Assembly: GCA_050953445.1 (NCBI GenBank)
Contig: JBMNMS010000001.1
Coordinates: forward strand, 496,001-560,000
DNA length: 64,000 nt
Reading direction: 5' to 3'
Origin: JBMNMS01 sp050953445
GTDB taxonomy: Bacteria > Bacillota > Clostridia > Peptostreptococcales > Anaerovoracaceae
Shown in pieces: positions 16,191 to 25,669 of this stretch (the first letter of the stretch is position 1; every line of letters starts with the position of its first letter). Below the pieces are notes generated by a model, which worked only from the letters and a program-made list of their open reading frames with translations, was not told the origin of the DNA and made no database searches. The position numbers and the translations under genes were made by a program.

Positions 16191-17375
16191 TTAAATTCCA
16201 GCATCTTTTTTCAACAAATCCACCTTATCGGTTTTTTCCCAGGTCAAGTCCAAATCCGTTCTGCCAAAGTGTCCATATGCCGAAAGTTGACGATAGATTG
16301 GACGCCTCAAATCAAGATCACGGATTATTGCAGCCGGCCTTAGATCGAAATGTTTTTCTACTAATCGGGCAATTTTTTCATCAGCTATTTTACCGGTCCC
16401 AAAGCTATCGACTAAAACAGAAACCGGTCTTGCCACACCAATGGCATATGCCAATTCGATTTCACATTTATCCGCCAATCCCGCTGCTACAACATTTTTT
16501 GCCGCATAACGTGCTGCATATGCTGCCGATCTATCAACCTTTGTAGGATCCTTGCCTGAAAAGGCACCTCCTCCATGTTTTGCATACCCCCCGTAGGTAT
16601 CCACTATAATCTTACGGCCGGTTACCCCTGCATCCCCTGCCGGGCCACCAATCACAAATCTACCTGTTGGATTTACCAGATACCTCGTTTCTTTATGAAG
16701 ATCCGCAGGAATCACAGCTTCAATTACATGTTCGATAATGTCCTTTCTTATCTGTTCCTGCTCAATCATTTCATCGTGCTGACTGGAAACCACCACGGTA
16801 TGGACTCTCACCGGCTTATCCCCATCATATTCAATGGTAACCTGTGTTTTTCCATCCGGTCTCAGATAAGGAATTATCCCTTTTTTTCGAACTTCAGTAA
16901 GTCTTTTAGCCAGCTTGTGAGCTAAGGATATAGGCAGCGGCATCAATTCAGGTGTTTCATTGCAGGCAAAGCCAAACATGATTCCCTGATCACCGGCCCC
17001 CGTCGCCTCAATATCATCATTTAGCGTTCCATCCTTATATTCAAGTGCCCTGTTCACCCCCATGGCAATGTCCTTAGACTGTTCATCTATGGAGGTTAGA
17101 ACCCCGCAGGTGTTTCCGTCATAACCATATTCACTTTTCGTATATCCTATATCGCAAATCACTTCCCGTATGAGTTTTAAAATGTCCACGTAACAACTGG
17201 TGCTTATCTCTCCTACCACTATGGCCAATCCGGTGGTGACCATGCTTTCTGCCGCTACCCGACCCATAGGATCAAGTTTCAATATTTCATCCAGTATTGC
17301 ATCGGAAATTTGATCGCAAACCTTATCAGGGTGACCTTCCGTTACGGATTCAGACGTAAATAATCTCTTTACCAT
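16191..17375 (-). CDS. metK: S-adenosylmethionine synthetase
   Basis: Makes S-adenosylmethionine from methionine and ATP. The 394 residues have the three-domain MetK layout: FTSESVTEGHPDKVCDQISD at the N-terminus, the methionine-loop region GAGDQGIMFGFA, and the ATP/phosphate motif GGGAFSGKDPTKVDRSAAY. The length is normal. The promoter is a perfect consensus, and the short leader has no room for a SAM riboswitch, so regulation by SAM at the transcript level is unlikely here. It is transcribed alone, ending in a strong terminator, and is divergent from the unrecognised gene at 17,572. Confidence 0.97.
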   Translation of the reverse strand: MVKRLFTSESVTEGHPDKVCDQISDAILDEILKLDPMGRVAAESMVTTGLAIVVGEISTSCYVDILKLIREVICDIGYTKSEYGYDGNTCGVLTSIDEQSKDIAMGVNRALEYKDGTLNDDIEATGAGDQGIMFGFACNETPELMPLPISLAHKLAKRLTEVRKKGIIPYLRPDGKTQVTIEYDGDKPVRVHTVVVSSQHDEMIEQEQIRKDIIEHVIEAVIPADLHKETRYLVNPTGRFVIGGPAGDAGVTGRKIIVDTYGGYAKHGGGAFSGKDPTKVDRSAAYAARYAAKNVVAAGLADKCEIELAYAIGVARPVSVLVDSFGTGKIADEKIARLVEKHFDLRPAAIIRDLDLRRPIYRQLSAYGHFGRTDLDLTWEKTDKVDLLKKDAGI

Positions 17376-17428
17376 TTTTCAGCCTCTTTCACCAATAGTT
17401 TAACTCTTTATTAACTAACTTTCGACCT

Positions 17429-17457
17429 ATTATATGACGCATTTTAACCCCTGTCAA
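17429..17457 (-). promoter_or_regulatory. Consensus sigma-A promoter of metK
   Basis: TTGACA (17452-17457), 17-bp spacer and TATAAT (17429-17434) on the minus strand, both boxes perfect. Confidence 0.88.
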
Positions 17458-17511
17458 TAATTCCAAGCCTATGGAACAGCTTAATCATTATTATATTTTT
17501 CCCCTTTATCT

Positions 17512-17541
17512 TTGCACATTCCGGTTAAAATAATGTATACT
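17512..17541 (+). promoter_or_regulatory. Predicted sigma-A promoter of the unrecognised gene at 17,572
   Basis: TTGCAC (17512-17517), 18-bp spacer and TATACT (17536-17541), 30 bases before the TTG start. It is back to back with the metK promoter, with about 55 bp between the two. Confidence 0.7.
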
Positions 17542-17571
17542 GTCTAAGGATTACTATTGCAGGAGGCCGAT

Positions 17572-18756
17572 TTGGGAAAAAGAAAATTTACAGTTATAAA
17601 GGGAGGTGCTGATGGCATCCCTTCATCCGAAAAGCTAAGGTTTGTGTCCGCCTATGTTACCGATACCAGACTCATGGGTGTAACCGGGCTTTATATCCAC
17701 TGGCGATTTGAAAGGTCCGGAGAGGATATTTCTTTTCACCAGTTCTTTTATTACGATTCGGAGGAATATGGACTTGAAACCTACCGTTCCCTTGTGGGGA
17801 ATGATTCTCATGAGTTAGAGCTTATGGAAAAAAATCTAATCGGTGGTCTGGGTGGAGTAAAGGTAGATGTTTCCGAAAGGGAGGCACGCTTTCTCGTGCA
17901 ACATTTTATTGAAGGCAGCAAAAAATTAAAAGCGCCTCTGGCTGAGCCCAAGGAAGAATACATCTTTCTTGATGATGAGCCGGTCATCATGAGCGAAAGG
18001 CAATTAAATATAATAATGGGTAAGATTTGCACTCCCTTGAAGTCTAATTATCATTTGATCAACTACTTTCTCATGCGCTGCTTTGCCTTGGATATAGAAG
18101 CCATGGAATATTTGTCAGAACCCGGTTTTCCAATAAAGGGCATCTGTGGCGATAAACCTTCCACACTTTGTAAAAACACTATCACACCCCTCCCCAACGA
18201 CAATGGAAGCTTATCCTATCTTTGTGAAGCACTGATAGAAACAGAAAACCGATACAAATTAATGGTAATTGAAATTGAAGTCAGGAATGGTAAGGTTGTA
18301 AAAATTATTGCCCATTCAGACTTCTATGTCACAATAACCGAAGCGGCAATGATGCTTAATAGAAATGAATATATTACGGTGTATGAAATCATAGCGACGC
18401 CGGACAACTTTGATGACGCCTTCATTCCTTTTACAGCAGGAGCATTGCAAACCACCCACAACAACGGCAGGTTATTCTTAGAGTTTAACAAGACCAACGA
18501 TCATGTTAACAGGCAAGTATTCCGTCTGAACGAAGATATACAAAATATTTACTATGTTTCAGACTATGGGCAGCTCCTGCTGGTATCCTATGACTTGAGT
18601 ACAATACGGCAACTGGAACGGAAACTCCGCAAAGGCAACTTGGCTACCATGTTATTTATTACGGCTCGCTATGAATTTAAAGAACCAATACTTTATGAAT
18701 TCATTCAGAGCGACTTTGAGGATTTTGGTGATTTTTTATTAACTCTTCAGGATTGA
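17572..18756 (+). CDS. Protein of unknown function, 394 aa
   Basis: I do not recognise this family. The reading frame is clearly real: it has its own promoter, AGGAGG 5 bases before a TTG start, and normal codon use over 394 codons. A further TTG lies 5 codons upstream but falls before the ribosome binding site. The protein is acidic and soluble, with no signal peptide, membrane helix or cysteine-rich motif. An N-terminal half (about 1-130) is separated from a C-terminal half (about 140-394) by a charged linker (EPKEEYIFLDDEPVI). The C-terminal half has alternating strand-like segments. It is the only plus-strand gene in this part of the window, next to metK and cwlD. No function is proposed. 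Confidence 0.8.
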   Translation: MGKRKFTVIKGGADGIPSSEKLRFVSAYVTDTRLMGVTGLYIHWRFERSGEDISFHQFFYYDSEEYGLETYRSLVGNDSHELELMEKNLIGGLGGVKVDVSEREARFLVQHFIEGSKKLKAPLAEPKEEYIFLDDEPVIMSERQLNIIMGKICTPLKSNYHLINYFLMRCFALDIEAMEYLSEPGFPIKGICGDKPSTLCKNTITPLPNDNGSLSYLCEALIETENRYKLMVIEIEVRNGKVVKIIAHSDFYVTITEAAMMLNRNEYITVYEIIATPDNFDDAFIPFTAGALQTTHNNGRLFLEFNKTNDHVNRQVFRLNEDIQNIYYVSDYGQLLLVSYDLSTIRQLERKLRKGNLATMLFITARYEFKEPILYEFIQSDFEDFGDFLLTLQD

Positions 18757-18840
18757 TTTGTCTTTAAAATCGCAAAAACAATTATATTTAAACCACTTTC
18801 TGTTTCTTTTGTTTGTGTTCGACAGAACTATTTTCAACAC

Positions 18841-19000
18841 CTACAATCCTTTCATTGTAGCCCTTTATCCTGTTCGCACCACATTTTTTAAACAAGTTAT
18901 CCCAAGGCTACTGTGAATAACCCTTATGGTATCAACCCGTTATATTTCAAGGCTTATAGACATCCCTTGCTCTGCCATAATAAAAGTTATCCACAATTCG
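18841..19000. other. Intergenic region between convergent genes with two DnaA-box matches
   Basis: The 259 bases between the unknown gene and cwlD contain a perfect 7-bp hairpin (CTACAAT/ATTGTAG, 18841-18860) without a clear T-tract. Two 9-mers, TGTGAATAA (18912-18920, that is TTATTCACA on the minus strand) and TTATCCACA (18987-18995), match the bacterial DnaA-box consensus TTATNCACA. No gene is apparent. The boxes may be chance or a minor DnaA-binding site. Confidence 0.4.
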
Positions 19001-19015
19001 TGCATCAATCAAAAC

Positions 19016-19801
19016 TTATTTACTTCCCCAAACTATTGGTATGGGATCCCTCGGTTTCTTTCCCGTATACTCCATAATACCCTTATAAATTAAAGTAGCT
19101 ATTTTTTTTTGGTATCCGCTGTCAGCTAATAACTGCTCCTCCTTTGGATTTGATAAAAACCCACATTCAACTAACACAATTGGATATGCCGGGTCCTTAA
19201 AGATCAGTATTCCATCCCTTGGCAGAGCCACCCTTTTGCTTCCATCATCCAACCCGTTGACCAGGCTGGACTGTATGGTTTCTGCCAAAAGCTTGCTTTC
19301 CATTATGACTTCATTTGAAGAATCACCCTTTGGGTAAAAGGTTTGGGCTCCCCTTACCGAAGGATCCTGCTTAAAACTATTTAAGTGTATACTTACGGAA
19401 ACCCTGGGTCTGGCCTTTTCAATCATTTTTACCCTATTTTTTAAATCCTCACTTTTCAAACTTCTGATGCTTCTCCTATGCTCCCCTCCCCTGTCCTTTA
19501 TTATTTCCTTTTCATAGACTCCCTCATCTATTTCTCTGGACATTATAACCCTCCATCCGTCTGCTTCAGCCATTCCCTTTATATGCTTGGCAATCTTTAA
19601 GTTGATATTTTTTTCACATATGCCTGCCCTGCCAACGCTTCCCCCGTCAATACCCCCATGACCCGGATCGATGAATAGCACATCCGCAGAGAATTTCCCC
19701 AGTACCCCAACCATAGGCCTAATCCTGGGCATCATGCTTACCCCACCTATTATAATTAAAACCGTAACAGCAAATATCAATGACCTCCATTCCTTGCTCA
19801 T
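19016..19801 (-). CDS. cwlD: N-acetylmuramoyl-L-alanine amidase, CwlD-like
   Basis: Amidase_3 family enzyme that cleaves the bond between muramic acid and L-alanine. CwlD prepares spore-cortex peptidoglycan for muramic-lactam formation. The 261 residues have an N-terminal membrane anchor (about 7-24) and the zinc motif FIDPGHGGIDGG (H48), E63 in GICEKNINL, then VSIHLNSF and the VECGFLSN region near the end. The frame runs open 88 codons further upstream, but GGAGGGG precedes the ATG at 19801 and the longer version has no logical signal sequence. It is divergent from the AlaX-type gene. The CwlD assignment over another Amidase_3 rests on length and anchor. Confidence 0.82.
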   Translation of the reverse strand: MSKEWRSLIFAVTVLIIIGGVSMMPRIRPMVGVLGKFSADVLFIDPGHGGIDGGSVGRAGICEKNINLKIAKHIKGMAEADGWRVIMSREIDEGVYEKEIIKDRGGEHRRSIRSLKSEDLKNRVKMIEKARPRVSVSIHLNSFKQDPSVRGAQTFYPKGDSSNEVIMESKLLAETIQSSLVNGLDDGSKRVALPRDGILIFKDPAYPIVLVECGFLSNPKEEQLLADSGYQKKIATLIYKGIMEYTGKKPRDPIPIVWGSK

Positions 19802-19931
19802 CTCGCTCCCCTCCTCATGCTTCAAACTTATGTATAAATTTAAAGTGGTATGTATACTTGAAGAAAAAGCTGCAAAATATGGTGCCGTTGGTGTAAGATA
19901 AATATGATAATAAATGAGAAAGGCAAAAGAA

Positions 19932-21194
19932 ATGGGTACAAAAAAACTATATCCTAACAATATGTACTTAAAGGAATGGGAGGCAAAGGTTACCAATATA
20001 ATAAGGGATTCGAAAGAAATAGCTGATCTAGGCGGGCTGGCCACAGATGAAAATCCCATAGCCATCGTCTTGGATCAAACGGCTTTTTTTCCGGAAGGAG
20101 GCGGACAGCCTTCCGATACAGGTCATATAGGTACTATCCCCATATCTCATGTTTTCGAGAAGGATGGTGTAATCTATCACCAGTCCAGGGGTGAAAAATT
20201 ACCAACCCAGGATTTGCTGCACCAAACCCTCCCCTGCACCATAGATTGGGCCGGAAGATTCCGCAATATGCAGCGACATTGCGGTGAGCATATACTATCG
20301 GCGGCCTTCTATGAACTTTACGGCGGAGTCAACCGTGGCTTTCACATGGGTGAAGATTATATGACGGTGGACATAGCTTTAGAAGAAAATCCGAATTATA
20401 CCTCATTTACAGATGAAATGATAAAAGCGGTTGAATGGCGCTCAAATGAATATATTTGGAACGACGAACCCGTTACCATATATCATTTTGAATCCAAAGA
20501 GGAAGCCGCCTTACATCCCATGCGCAAAGCCCTAACTTTAGATGAAGACATCACCCTTGTCTGCGTGGGTAATGAATCAAATGCCGCGGGCTGCGTAGCA
20601 TGCTGCGGTACCCACCCCACAACCTGCGGCCAGGTAGGACTTATAAAAATCTATCGCTGGGAAAGCTATAAGGGGATGACGAGAATCTATTTTGACGCCG
20701 GACAGGATGCTTTGAAAAACTACATCCAAATCGATGAAATAATCAAAACCTTAGGGCGCAATTATTCCGCCGACAAGGATAGCCTCCTAAAAAAAATCCA
20801 GCTTCAGGACAACAAGTTCAAGGAAGTTAGGCAGAATCTATATGAATTCAAAAAAGCCTTTACGGAGGAACGACTGAAGGAATTGCTAAAAGAGACAGGG
20901 GAAAACAAAGCCTCTGTCACCGTCAAGGAATACCCCCTTCTGAAAACCGACGATATACTTATTATGATGAGGGGAATACCGGATAACTTACATGGTTTGT
21001 TAGCCTTAATATCCCCTTCCGAAAACACGGTTTTACTTCATTGCAACGGCCATGTGGATTGCGGAAAACTAATAAAGGATAATGCCCATATCTGGAAAGG
21101 TAAAGGCGGTGGCAAGGCCCAAAGCGCAAGAGCCATGTTCCCCGAAAGGCAGTATTTGGATTGCTTCATTGATTTTATCAAACAAGCTTTTTAA
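19932..21194 (+). CDS. AlaX-type alanyl-tRNA editing protein with DHHA1 domain
   Basis: A free-standing editing protein, 420 aa, predicted to hydrolyse mischarged tRNA-Ala. The N-terminal part has FFPEGGGQPSDTG, typical of the AlaRS editing region. The zinc ligands are in RHCGEHILSAAF (HxxxH) and CVACCGTHP (CxxxH). The C-terminal part resembles DHHA1 (GHVDCGKLIKD, GKGGGKAQSARA). There is no aminoacylation core. An upstream ATG at 19914 lacks a ribosome binding site, whereas GAAAGG precedes the ATG at 19932. It is divergent from cwlD and ends in a terminator shared with PFOR. Confidence 0.88.
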   Translation: MGTKKLYPNNMYLKEWEAKVTNIIRDSKEIADLGGLATDENPIAIVLDQTAFFPEGGGQPSDTGHIGTIPISHVFEKDGVIYHQSRGEKLPTQDLLHQTLPCTIDWAGRFRNMQRHCGEHILSAAFYELYGGVNRGFHMGEDYMTVDIALEENPNYTSFTDEMIKAVEWRSNEYIWNDEPVTIYHFESKEEAALHPMRKALTLDEDITLVCVGNESNAAGCVACCGTHPTTCGQVGLIKIYRWESYKGMTRIYFDAGQDALKNYIQIDEIIKTLGRNYSADKDSLLKKIQLQDNKFKEVRQNLYEFKKAFTEERLKELLKETGENKASVTVKEYPLLKTDDILIMMRGIPDNLHGLLALISPSENTVLLHCNGHVDCGKLIKDNAHIWKGKGGGKAQSARAMFPERQYLDCFIDFIKQAF

Positions 21195-21200
21195 TAGTTA

Positions 21201-21247
21201 AAGGGCAGTCTCGCAGGAATTCATTCAATTCCTTTGAGACGGCCCTT
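21201..21247. terminator. Bidirectional terminator between alaX-type gene and PFOR
   Basis: A long imperfect inverted repeat runs from AAGGGC-AGTCTC to GAGAC-GGCCCTT, with the central AGGAATT/AATTCCT arms also paired. It sits between two converging genes and ends in T-rich sequence on the plus side. Confidence 0.75.
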
Positions 21248-21251
21248 TCCT

Positions 21252-24200
21252 TTATCCTTCGGCCATTTTCTTTAATTTTTCATAACGTTCCCTGGCCTGT
21301 CGTTCCGCCTCCATGAATAGCATTTCAGCATTTTGTGGGAAGGTGGACTCCAAAGATGAATATCTGGTTTCCCCTTTAAGGAATTCTTTAAAGGGCAACG
21401 TAGGCTCCTTAGAATCCAGAATAAAGGGTCTCTCCTTGTTCAAAGGGTTGTAACGGTACAGGTTCCAATATCCTGCATCGACGGCCCTTTTCATTTCTTC
21501 CTGGGTCGTATTCATGCCCGCCTTTATTCCATGGGCTATACAAGGCGTGTAGGCTATTATTACGGAAGGGCCGGGGAAACGTTCAGCCTCTACAATAGCC
21601 TTGATAAGCTGATTTTTATCTGCCCCCATAGCTACCGATGCAACGTAACAATTCCCATAGGCCATCATCAACATTCCCATATCCTTCTTCGGACTTTTTT
21701 TCCCTGAATACTGAAATTGGGCTACTGCGCCCAAGGGAGTAGCCTTGGATGATTGACCTCCGGTATTGGAATAAACCTCTGTATCTACTATGAAAATATT
21801 CACATCCTCCCCCATGGATATGACATGATCCAATCCTCCATATCCAATGTCATAAGCCCAGCCGTCACCTCCGTACATCCATATGGTTTTTTTAGATAGC
21901 TGATCCTTATGCAACAGAATCTGCTGTGCCAGCTCAATTTCCTTAGGTTCTACCATACCTTCACAGGTATAAATAAATTGAACCAATACCCGAACTACCT
22001 CCTCGGAAGCTTCCTGGGACAGATTTATATCGTCATAACAGTCCAGCCAGATTCTTAATGCCTCTAAAATAGCCGATTCATTTGCCACATAATTATTCCT
22101 TCTATCACCATCATATAAGAGTTTTTCAAGCATTTGTACCTGTTCTTTAATCCTATCCCTTTGCTGCCTTACACCTAAAAGCATGCCTAAGCTGAATTCA
22201 GCATTGTTCTCAAAAAGGGAATTTGACCATGCAGGGCCCTTCCCCTCCTTGTTACACGTATAAGGGATGGATGGCATAGCTGCACCCCAGGCTTGGGAGC
22301 ATCCTGTTGCATTTGCCCAATAAATCTTGTCCCCATATAACTGGGTTAGAAGCTTGGCATAAGGGGTTTCCCCACATCCTGCACATGCTCCCGAAAACTC
22401 GCAAAGAGGTTGAACAAATTGACTGCCCTTGACAGTTGCCGGATTAAACGCTCCTACCTTTTCCCCTATGGTGAGGCCGTATTCCCAATGTCTTGAATCG
22501 AAATTTGTGTCACGGACGTGAGTCATTACCACTGCCTTCTTTTTAGCCGGGCATACGGATTCACAACATCCACATCCGGTGCAGTCCAATGCGCTTACCT
22601 GTATGGAATATTTAAAGCCAGCTAAAGCACTCCCCTTAGCATCGCAATATTCAAAACCCTCCGGCGCCTTATCCACCTCCTGTTCCGATAAGAGATAAGG
22701 CCTTATGACAGCATGCGGACAAACATAGGAGCATTGATTACATTGAATGCAGAGTTCCTTTTTCCATACGGGAAGATAGGCAGAGGTTCCTCTTTTTTCA
22801 TAGGCTGTGGTCCCCAATGGCATGGTTCCGTCTTCGTAACCTGTAAAGGCAGATACGGGGAGCTCGTCCCCTTTTTGTGCATTTATGGGAATGAGAATGT
22901 TGCTGATGAAGTCCGGAACCTCCTTGGCTTCCTCTTGAATCGTAGAAACTGCATCTTTCCAGTTATCCGGCACCTCAATCTTGATTACCCCATCCTTACC
23001 ATTATCTATGGCGGCCATGTTCATTCGAACAATATTTTCTCCCTTTCTTCTATACGTCCATTCTACCGCATCCTTCATATAGCATACCGCGTCCTCAACC
23101 GGTATTATGTCCGCCAGTCTGAAAAATGCCGATTGTAATACCATATTGGAACGCTCCCCAAGCCCTATTTTCTGAGAAATTTCATTGGCATTGATAATAT
23201 AGAACTCTATATCGTGCTCCGCAATATATCTTTTAACATCCGCCGGTATTTTTTCATCTAATTCCTCCGGAGTCCATTCACAATTGAGAAGGAAGGTGCC
23301 CCCATCCTTAAGTTCGGTAATCATATCGTATTTATAAAGGTAGGATTGATTATGACAGGCGACAAAATCCGCCTGCTTGACCAGATATGAAGATTCAATA
23401 GGGTGGTTGCCAAACCGTAAATGGGATTTTGTAATCCCGAAGGATTTTTTTGTGTCAAACTCAAAATATGCCTGGCAATACATATCGGTATATTCCCCAA
23501 TAATTCCAATGGAATTCTTGTTTGCTCCAACAGTTCCATCTGAACCAAGGCCCCAGAACTTACAACTCACCGTCCCCTTTGTATCTATAGGTAAAATCCC
23601 CTCATCCTCCAGTGACAGATGAGTTACATCATCCTTAATTCCTATAGTAAAGCCGTTCAGGGGAGACTCCGATAACAAGTTGTCAAAAACAGCCTTGATT
23701 TGTGCCGGGGTAGTATCCTTTGAGGAAAGGCCATAACGACCTCCGTATATCTCCGGCCTATCCCTATCATTGACAAACAGGGCACATACATCCTGATACA
23801 GAGGTTCTCCCATTGCACCGGCTTCCTTTGTCCTATCAAGTACGGCTATTCTTTTCACCGTTTTAGGAAGCTCCCTGCGGAAATGTTCAGCAGAAAAAGG
23901 CCTGTACAGGTGTACCTGCAAATAACCCACCTTTTCCCCCATGCCATTTAAATACTCAATGGTTTCTTTTATCGCTCCACTAACCGATCCCATGGCTATT
24001 ATTACCCTTTCCGCTGCGGGATCCCCATAATAATTAAATAGTTTGTAATCACGCCCTGTTATCCTGTTAATTTCATTCATATATCCTTCAACAATATCCG
24101 GAAGCTCATGGTAAAATCTATTTGTTGCTTCCCTTACCTGAAAATATATATCCGGATTTTGCACCGTATTACGCAGTGTTGGATGCTCCGGATTAAGTGA

Positions 24201-24818
24201 ATTAGCCCGAAATGCTTCCACCAACTCCCAATCCAGCAAATCCTTAAAGTCCTCGTAGGTAAGAGCGTCTATCTTTTGTATTTCATGGGAAGTACGAAAG
24301 CCATCAAAAAAATGCAAGAATGGTATCTTCGATTTAATGGAAGCAAGGTGGGCCACACCTGCTAAATCCATTATTTCTTGAACGCTTCCAGTGGACAACA
24401 TGGCAAATCCTGTCTGCCTGCAGTTCATAACATCAGAATGATCGCCAAAAATAGACATGGCGTGAGTACCCACTGTTCGCGATGCCACGTGTAGCACAAC
24501 CGGTTGCCGAGTACCTGCAATTCTATGCATCACAGGTATCATCAGCATCAGCCCTTGTGAAGATGTATATGTGGTAGAAAGAGCACCTGATTCAGATGAG
24601 CCGTGAACCGCACCGATGGCCCCTGCCTCAGATTGCATTTCTACAAGAGTAACACTTTGTCCAAAAATATTTTTTTTACCGTTTGCTGCCCATTCATCGG
24701 TTCTTTCTGCCATGGGCGAAGACGGGGTTATGGGATAAATGGCAGCCACCTCTGTAAAAGCGTAGGCTACATATGCTGCCGCTTCATTGCCATCGATCAC
24801 CATTTTTTTTCTCTTCAT
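21252..24818 (-). CDS. nifJ: Pyruvate:ferredoxin (flavodoxin) oxidoreductase
   Basis: Oxidises pyruvate and CoA to acetyl-CoA and CO2, passing electrons to ferredoxin, a core reaction of anaerobic energy metabolism. The 1188-residue single-chain form begins with DGNEAAAYVAYAFTEVAAIYPITPSSPM. It has the gamma/ferredoxin-binding middle with two 4Fe-4S motifs (CIQCNQCSYVCPH and CTGCGCCESVCPAK), a further cluster region around CAGCGETPYAKLL, and thiamine-diphosphate binding GGDGWAYDIGYGG. GGAGGGG precedes the ATG at 24818, nine codons inside the longest frame. It is transcribed alone from its own promoter. Confidence 0.96.
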   Translation of the reverse strand: MKRKKMVIDGNEAAAYVAYAFTEVAAIYPITPSSPMAERTDEWAANGKKNIFGQSVTLVEMQSEAGAIGAVHGSSESGALSTTYTSSQGLMLMIPVMHRIAGTRQPVVLHVASRTVGTHAMSIFGDHSDVMNCRQTGFAMLSTGSVQEIMDLAGVAHLASIKSKIPFLHFFDGFRTSHEIQKIDALTYEDFKDLLDWELVEAFRANSLNPEHPTLRNTVQNPDIYFQVREATNRFYHELPDIVEGYMNEINRITGRDYKLFNYYGDPAAERVIIAMGSVSGAIKETIEYLNGMGEKVGYLQVHLYRPFSAEHFRRELPKTVKRIAVLDRTKEAGAMGEPLYQDVCALFVNDRDRPEIYGGRYGLSSKDTTPAQIKAVFDNLLSESPLNGFTIGIKDDVTHLSLEDEGILPIDTKGTVSCKFWGLGSDGTVGANKNSIGIIGEYTDMYCQAYFEFDTKKSFGITKSHLRFGNHPIESSYLVKQADFVACHNQSYLYKYDMITELKDGGTFLLNCEWTPEELDEKIPADVKRYIAEHDIEFYIINANEISQKIGLGERSNMVLQSAFFRLADIIPVEDAVCYMKDAVEWTYRRKGENIVRMNMAAIDNGKDGVIKIEVPDNWKDAVSTIQEEAKEVPDFISNILIPINAQKGDELPVSAFTGYEDGTMPLGTTAYEKRGTSAYLPVWKKELCIQCNQCSYVCPHAVIRPYLLSEQEVDKAPEGFEYCDAKGSALAGFKYSIQVSALDCTGCGCCESVCPAKKKAVVMTHVRDTNFDSRHWEYGLTIGEKVGAFNPATVKGSQFVQPLCEFSGACAGCGETPYAKLLTQLYGDKIYWANATGCSQAWGAAMPSIPYTCNKEGKGPAWSNSLFENNAEFSLGMLLGVRQQRDRIKEQVQMLEKLLYDGDRRNNYVANESAILEALRIWLDCYDDINLSQEASEEVVRVLVQFIYTCEGMVEPKEIELAQQILLHKDQLSKKTIWMYGGDGWAYDIGYGGLDHVISMGEDVNIFIVDTEVYSNTGGQSSKATPLGAVAQFQYSGKKSPKKDMGMLMMAYGNCYVASVAMGADKNQLIKAIVEAERFPGPSVIIAYTPCIAHGIKAGMNTTQEEMKRAVDAGYWNLYRYNPLNKERPFILDSKEPTLPFKEFLKGETRYSSLESTFPQNAEMLFMEAERQARERYEKLKKMAEG

Positions 24819-24851
24819 ATTACCCCTCCGTTTTTTCGTTATCAATTTTCT

Positions 24852-24880
24852 ATTTTAATAAAAAATCCGATGAAAAGCAA
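24852..24880 (-). promoter_or_regulatory. Predicted promoter of PFOR
   Basis: TTGCTT (24875-24880), 17-bp spacer and TAAAAT (24852-24857) on the minus strand. It is directly downstream of the rluB terminator T-tract. Confidence 0.6.
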
Positions 24881-24918
24881 CAAAAAAAACAAACACAGTA
24901 GAATAATCTATCTGTGTT
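24881..24918 (-). terminator. Intrinsic terminator after the pseudouridine synthase gene
   Basis: AACACAG and CTGTGTT pair on the minus strand around a short A/T loop, followed by TGTTTTTTTTG, 20 bases after the stop codon. Confidence 0.85.
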
Positions 24919-24937
24919 GCTTATACAAAATAACCTG

Positions 24938-25642
24938 TTAACAATTTTTTAAGTATTCTATTTCCTTTTGAGTTAATTTTCTGTAATGGCCCGGCATAAG
25001 GTGACCCATGCGAATATCTCCTATTCCTGTCCTTTCAAGGTCTAATACCCTGTTTCCCACCGCCGCCAGCATCTTTCGAACCTGTCGATTTTTCCCTTCC
25101 ATAATCTTCATTTCAATTATAGCGGATCGTTCCATCTGCTTAACCAGCTTTACCATGGCCTTGGAGGTAATAAATCCTCCAAGATCGACGCCATTTCTAA
25201 GTCTATCAAGCCTTTCGGGCGATAAGACCCCTCCTACCCTGACCCGATATGTTTTGTACACCCCATGCTTGGGATGGGTTAGCCTATAGGCCAACTCCCC
25301 ATCATTGGTCATAATAAGAAGGCCAGATGTGTCTGCATCAAGCCTGCCCACAGGAAATATTCTTTCCCCAATGTCTGAAACAAACTCCATGACAGTCGGT
25401 CTATCCTTTTCATCGTGTACGGTGGTTATATATCCCTTAGGCTTGTTCAGCATGATATACACCTTCTTGCCCGATATGGAAATCCTTCGGCCGTCTATCT
25501 CCACCATATCCTCAGGCTGTACATCGTATCCCATTTCCCTGATGATTGTTCCATTTATTCTAACCCTTCCCGCAGCGGTTATTCTGTCCGCTTCCCTTCT
25601 TGATGCCACACCTGCCGCAGCTATATATTTGTTAAGTCGCAT
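24938..25642 (-). CDS. rluB: Ribosomal pseudouridine synthase, RluB/RsuA family
   Basis: Isomerises a uridine of ribosomal RNA (RluB: 23S position 2605 in E. coli numbering). The 234 residues have an N-terminal S4 RNA-binding domain (MRLNKYIAAAGVASRREAD), then the catalytic motif GRLDADTSGLLIMTNDG with the essential aspartate, and the NRQVRKMLAAVGN motif near the C-terminus. GGAGG sits before the ATG. It lies 27 bases after the flavoprotein gene and may be co-transcribed. The RluB versus RsuA target (23S or 16S) is assigned by general similarity only. Confidence 0.9.
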   Translation of the reverse strand: MRLNKYIAAAGVASRREADRITAAGRVRINGTIIREMGYDVQPEDMVEIDGRRISISGKKVYIMLNKPKGYITTVHDEKDRPTVMEFVSDIGERIFPVGRLDADTSGLLIMTNDGELAYRLTHPKHGVYKTYRVRVGGVLSPERLDRLRNGVDLGGFITSKAMVKLVKQMERSAIIEMKIMEGKNRQVRKMLAAVGNRVLDLERTGIGDIRMGHLMPGHYRKLTQKEIEYLKNC

Positions 25643-25669
25643 TTTATACTTCCTCCGAAGGAGATTTTA

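Noticed and set aside
17376..17430. SAM riboswitch before metK
   Set aside because: Only about 50 bases lie between the consensus -10 and the start codon, too short for any known SAM riboswitch.
19802..20065. 88-residue N-terminal extension of CwlD
   Set aside because: It overlaps the divergent gene and its upstream region and has no start signal; GGAGGGG marks the ATG at 19801.
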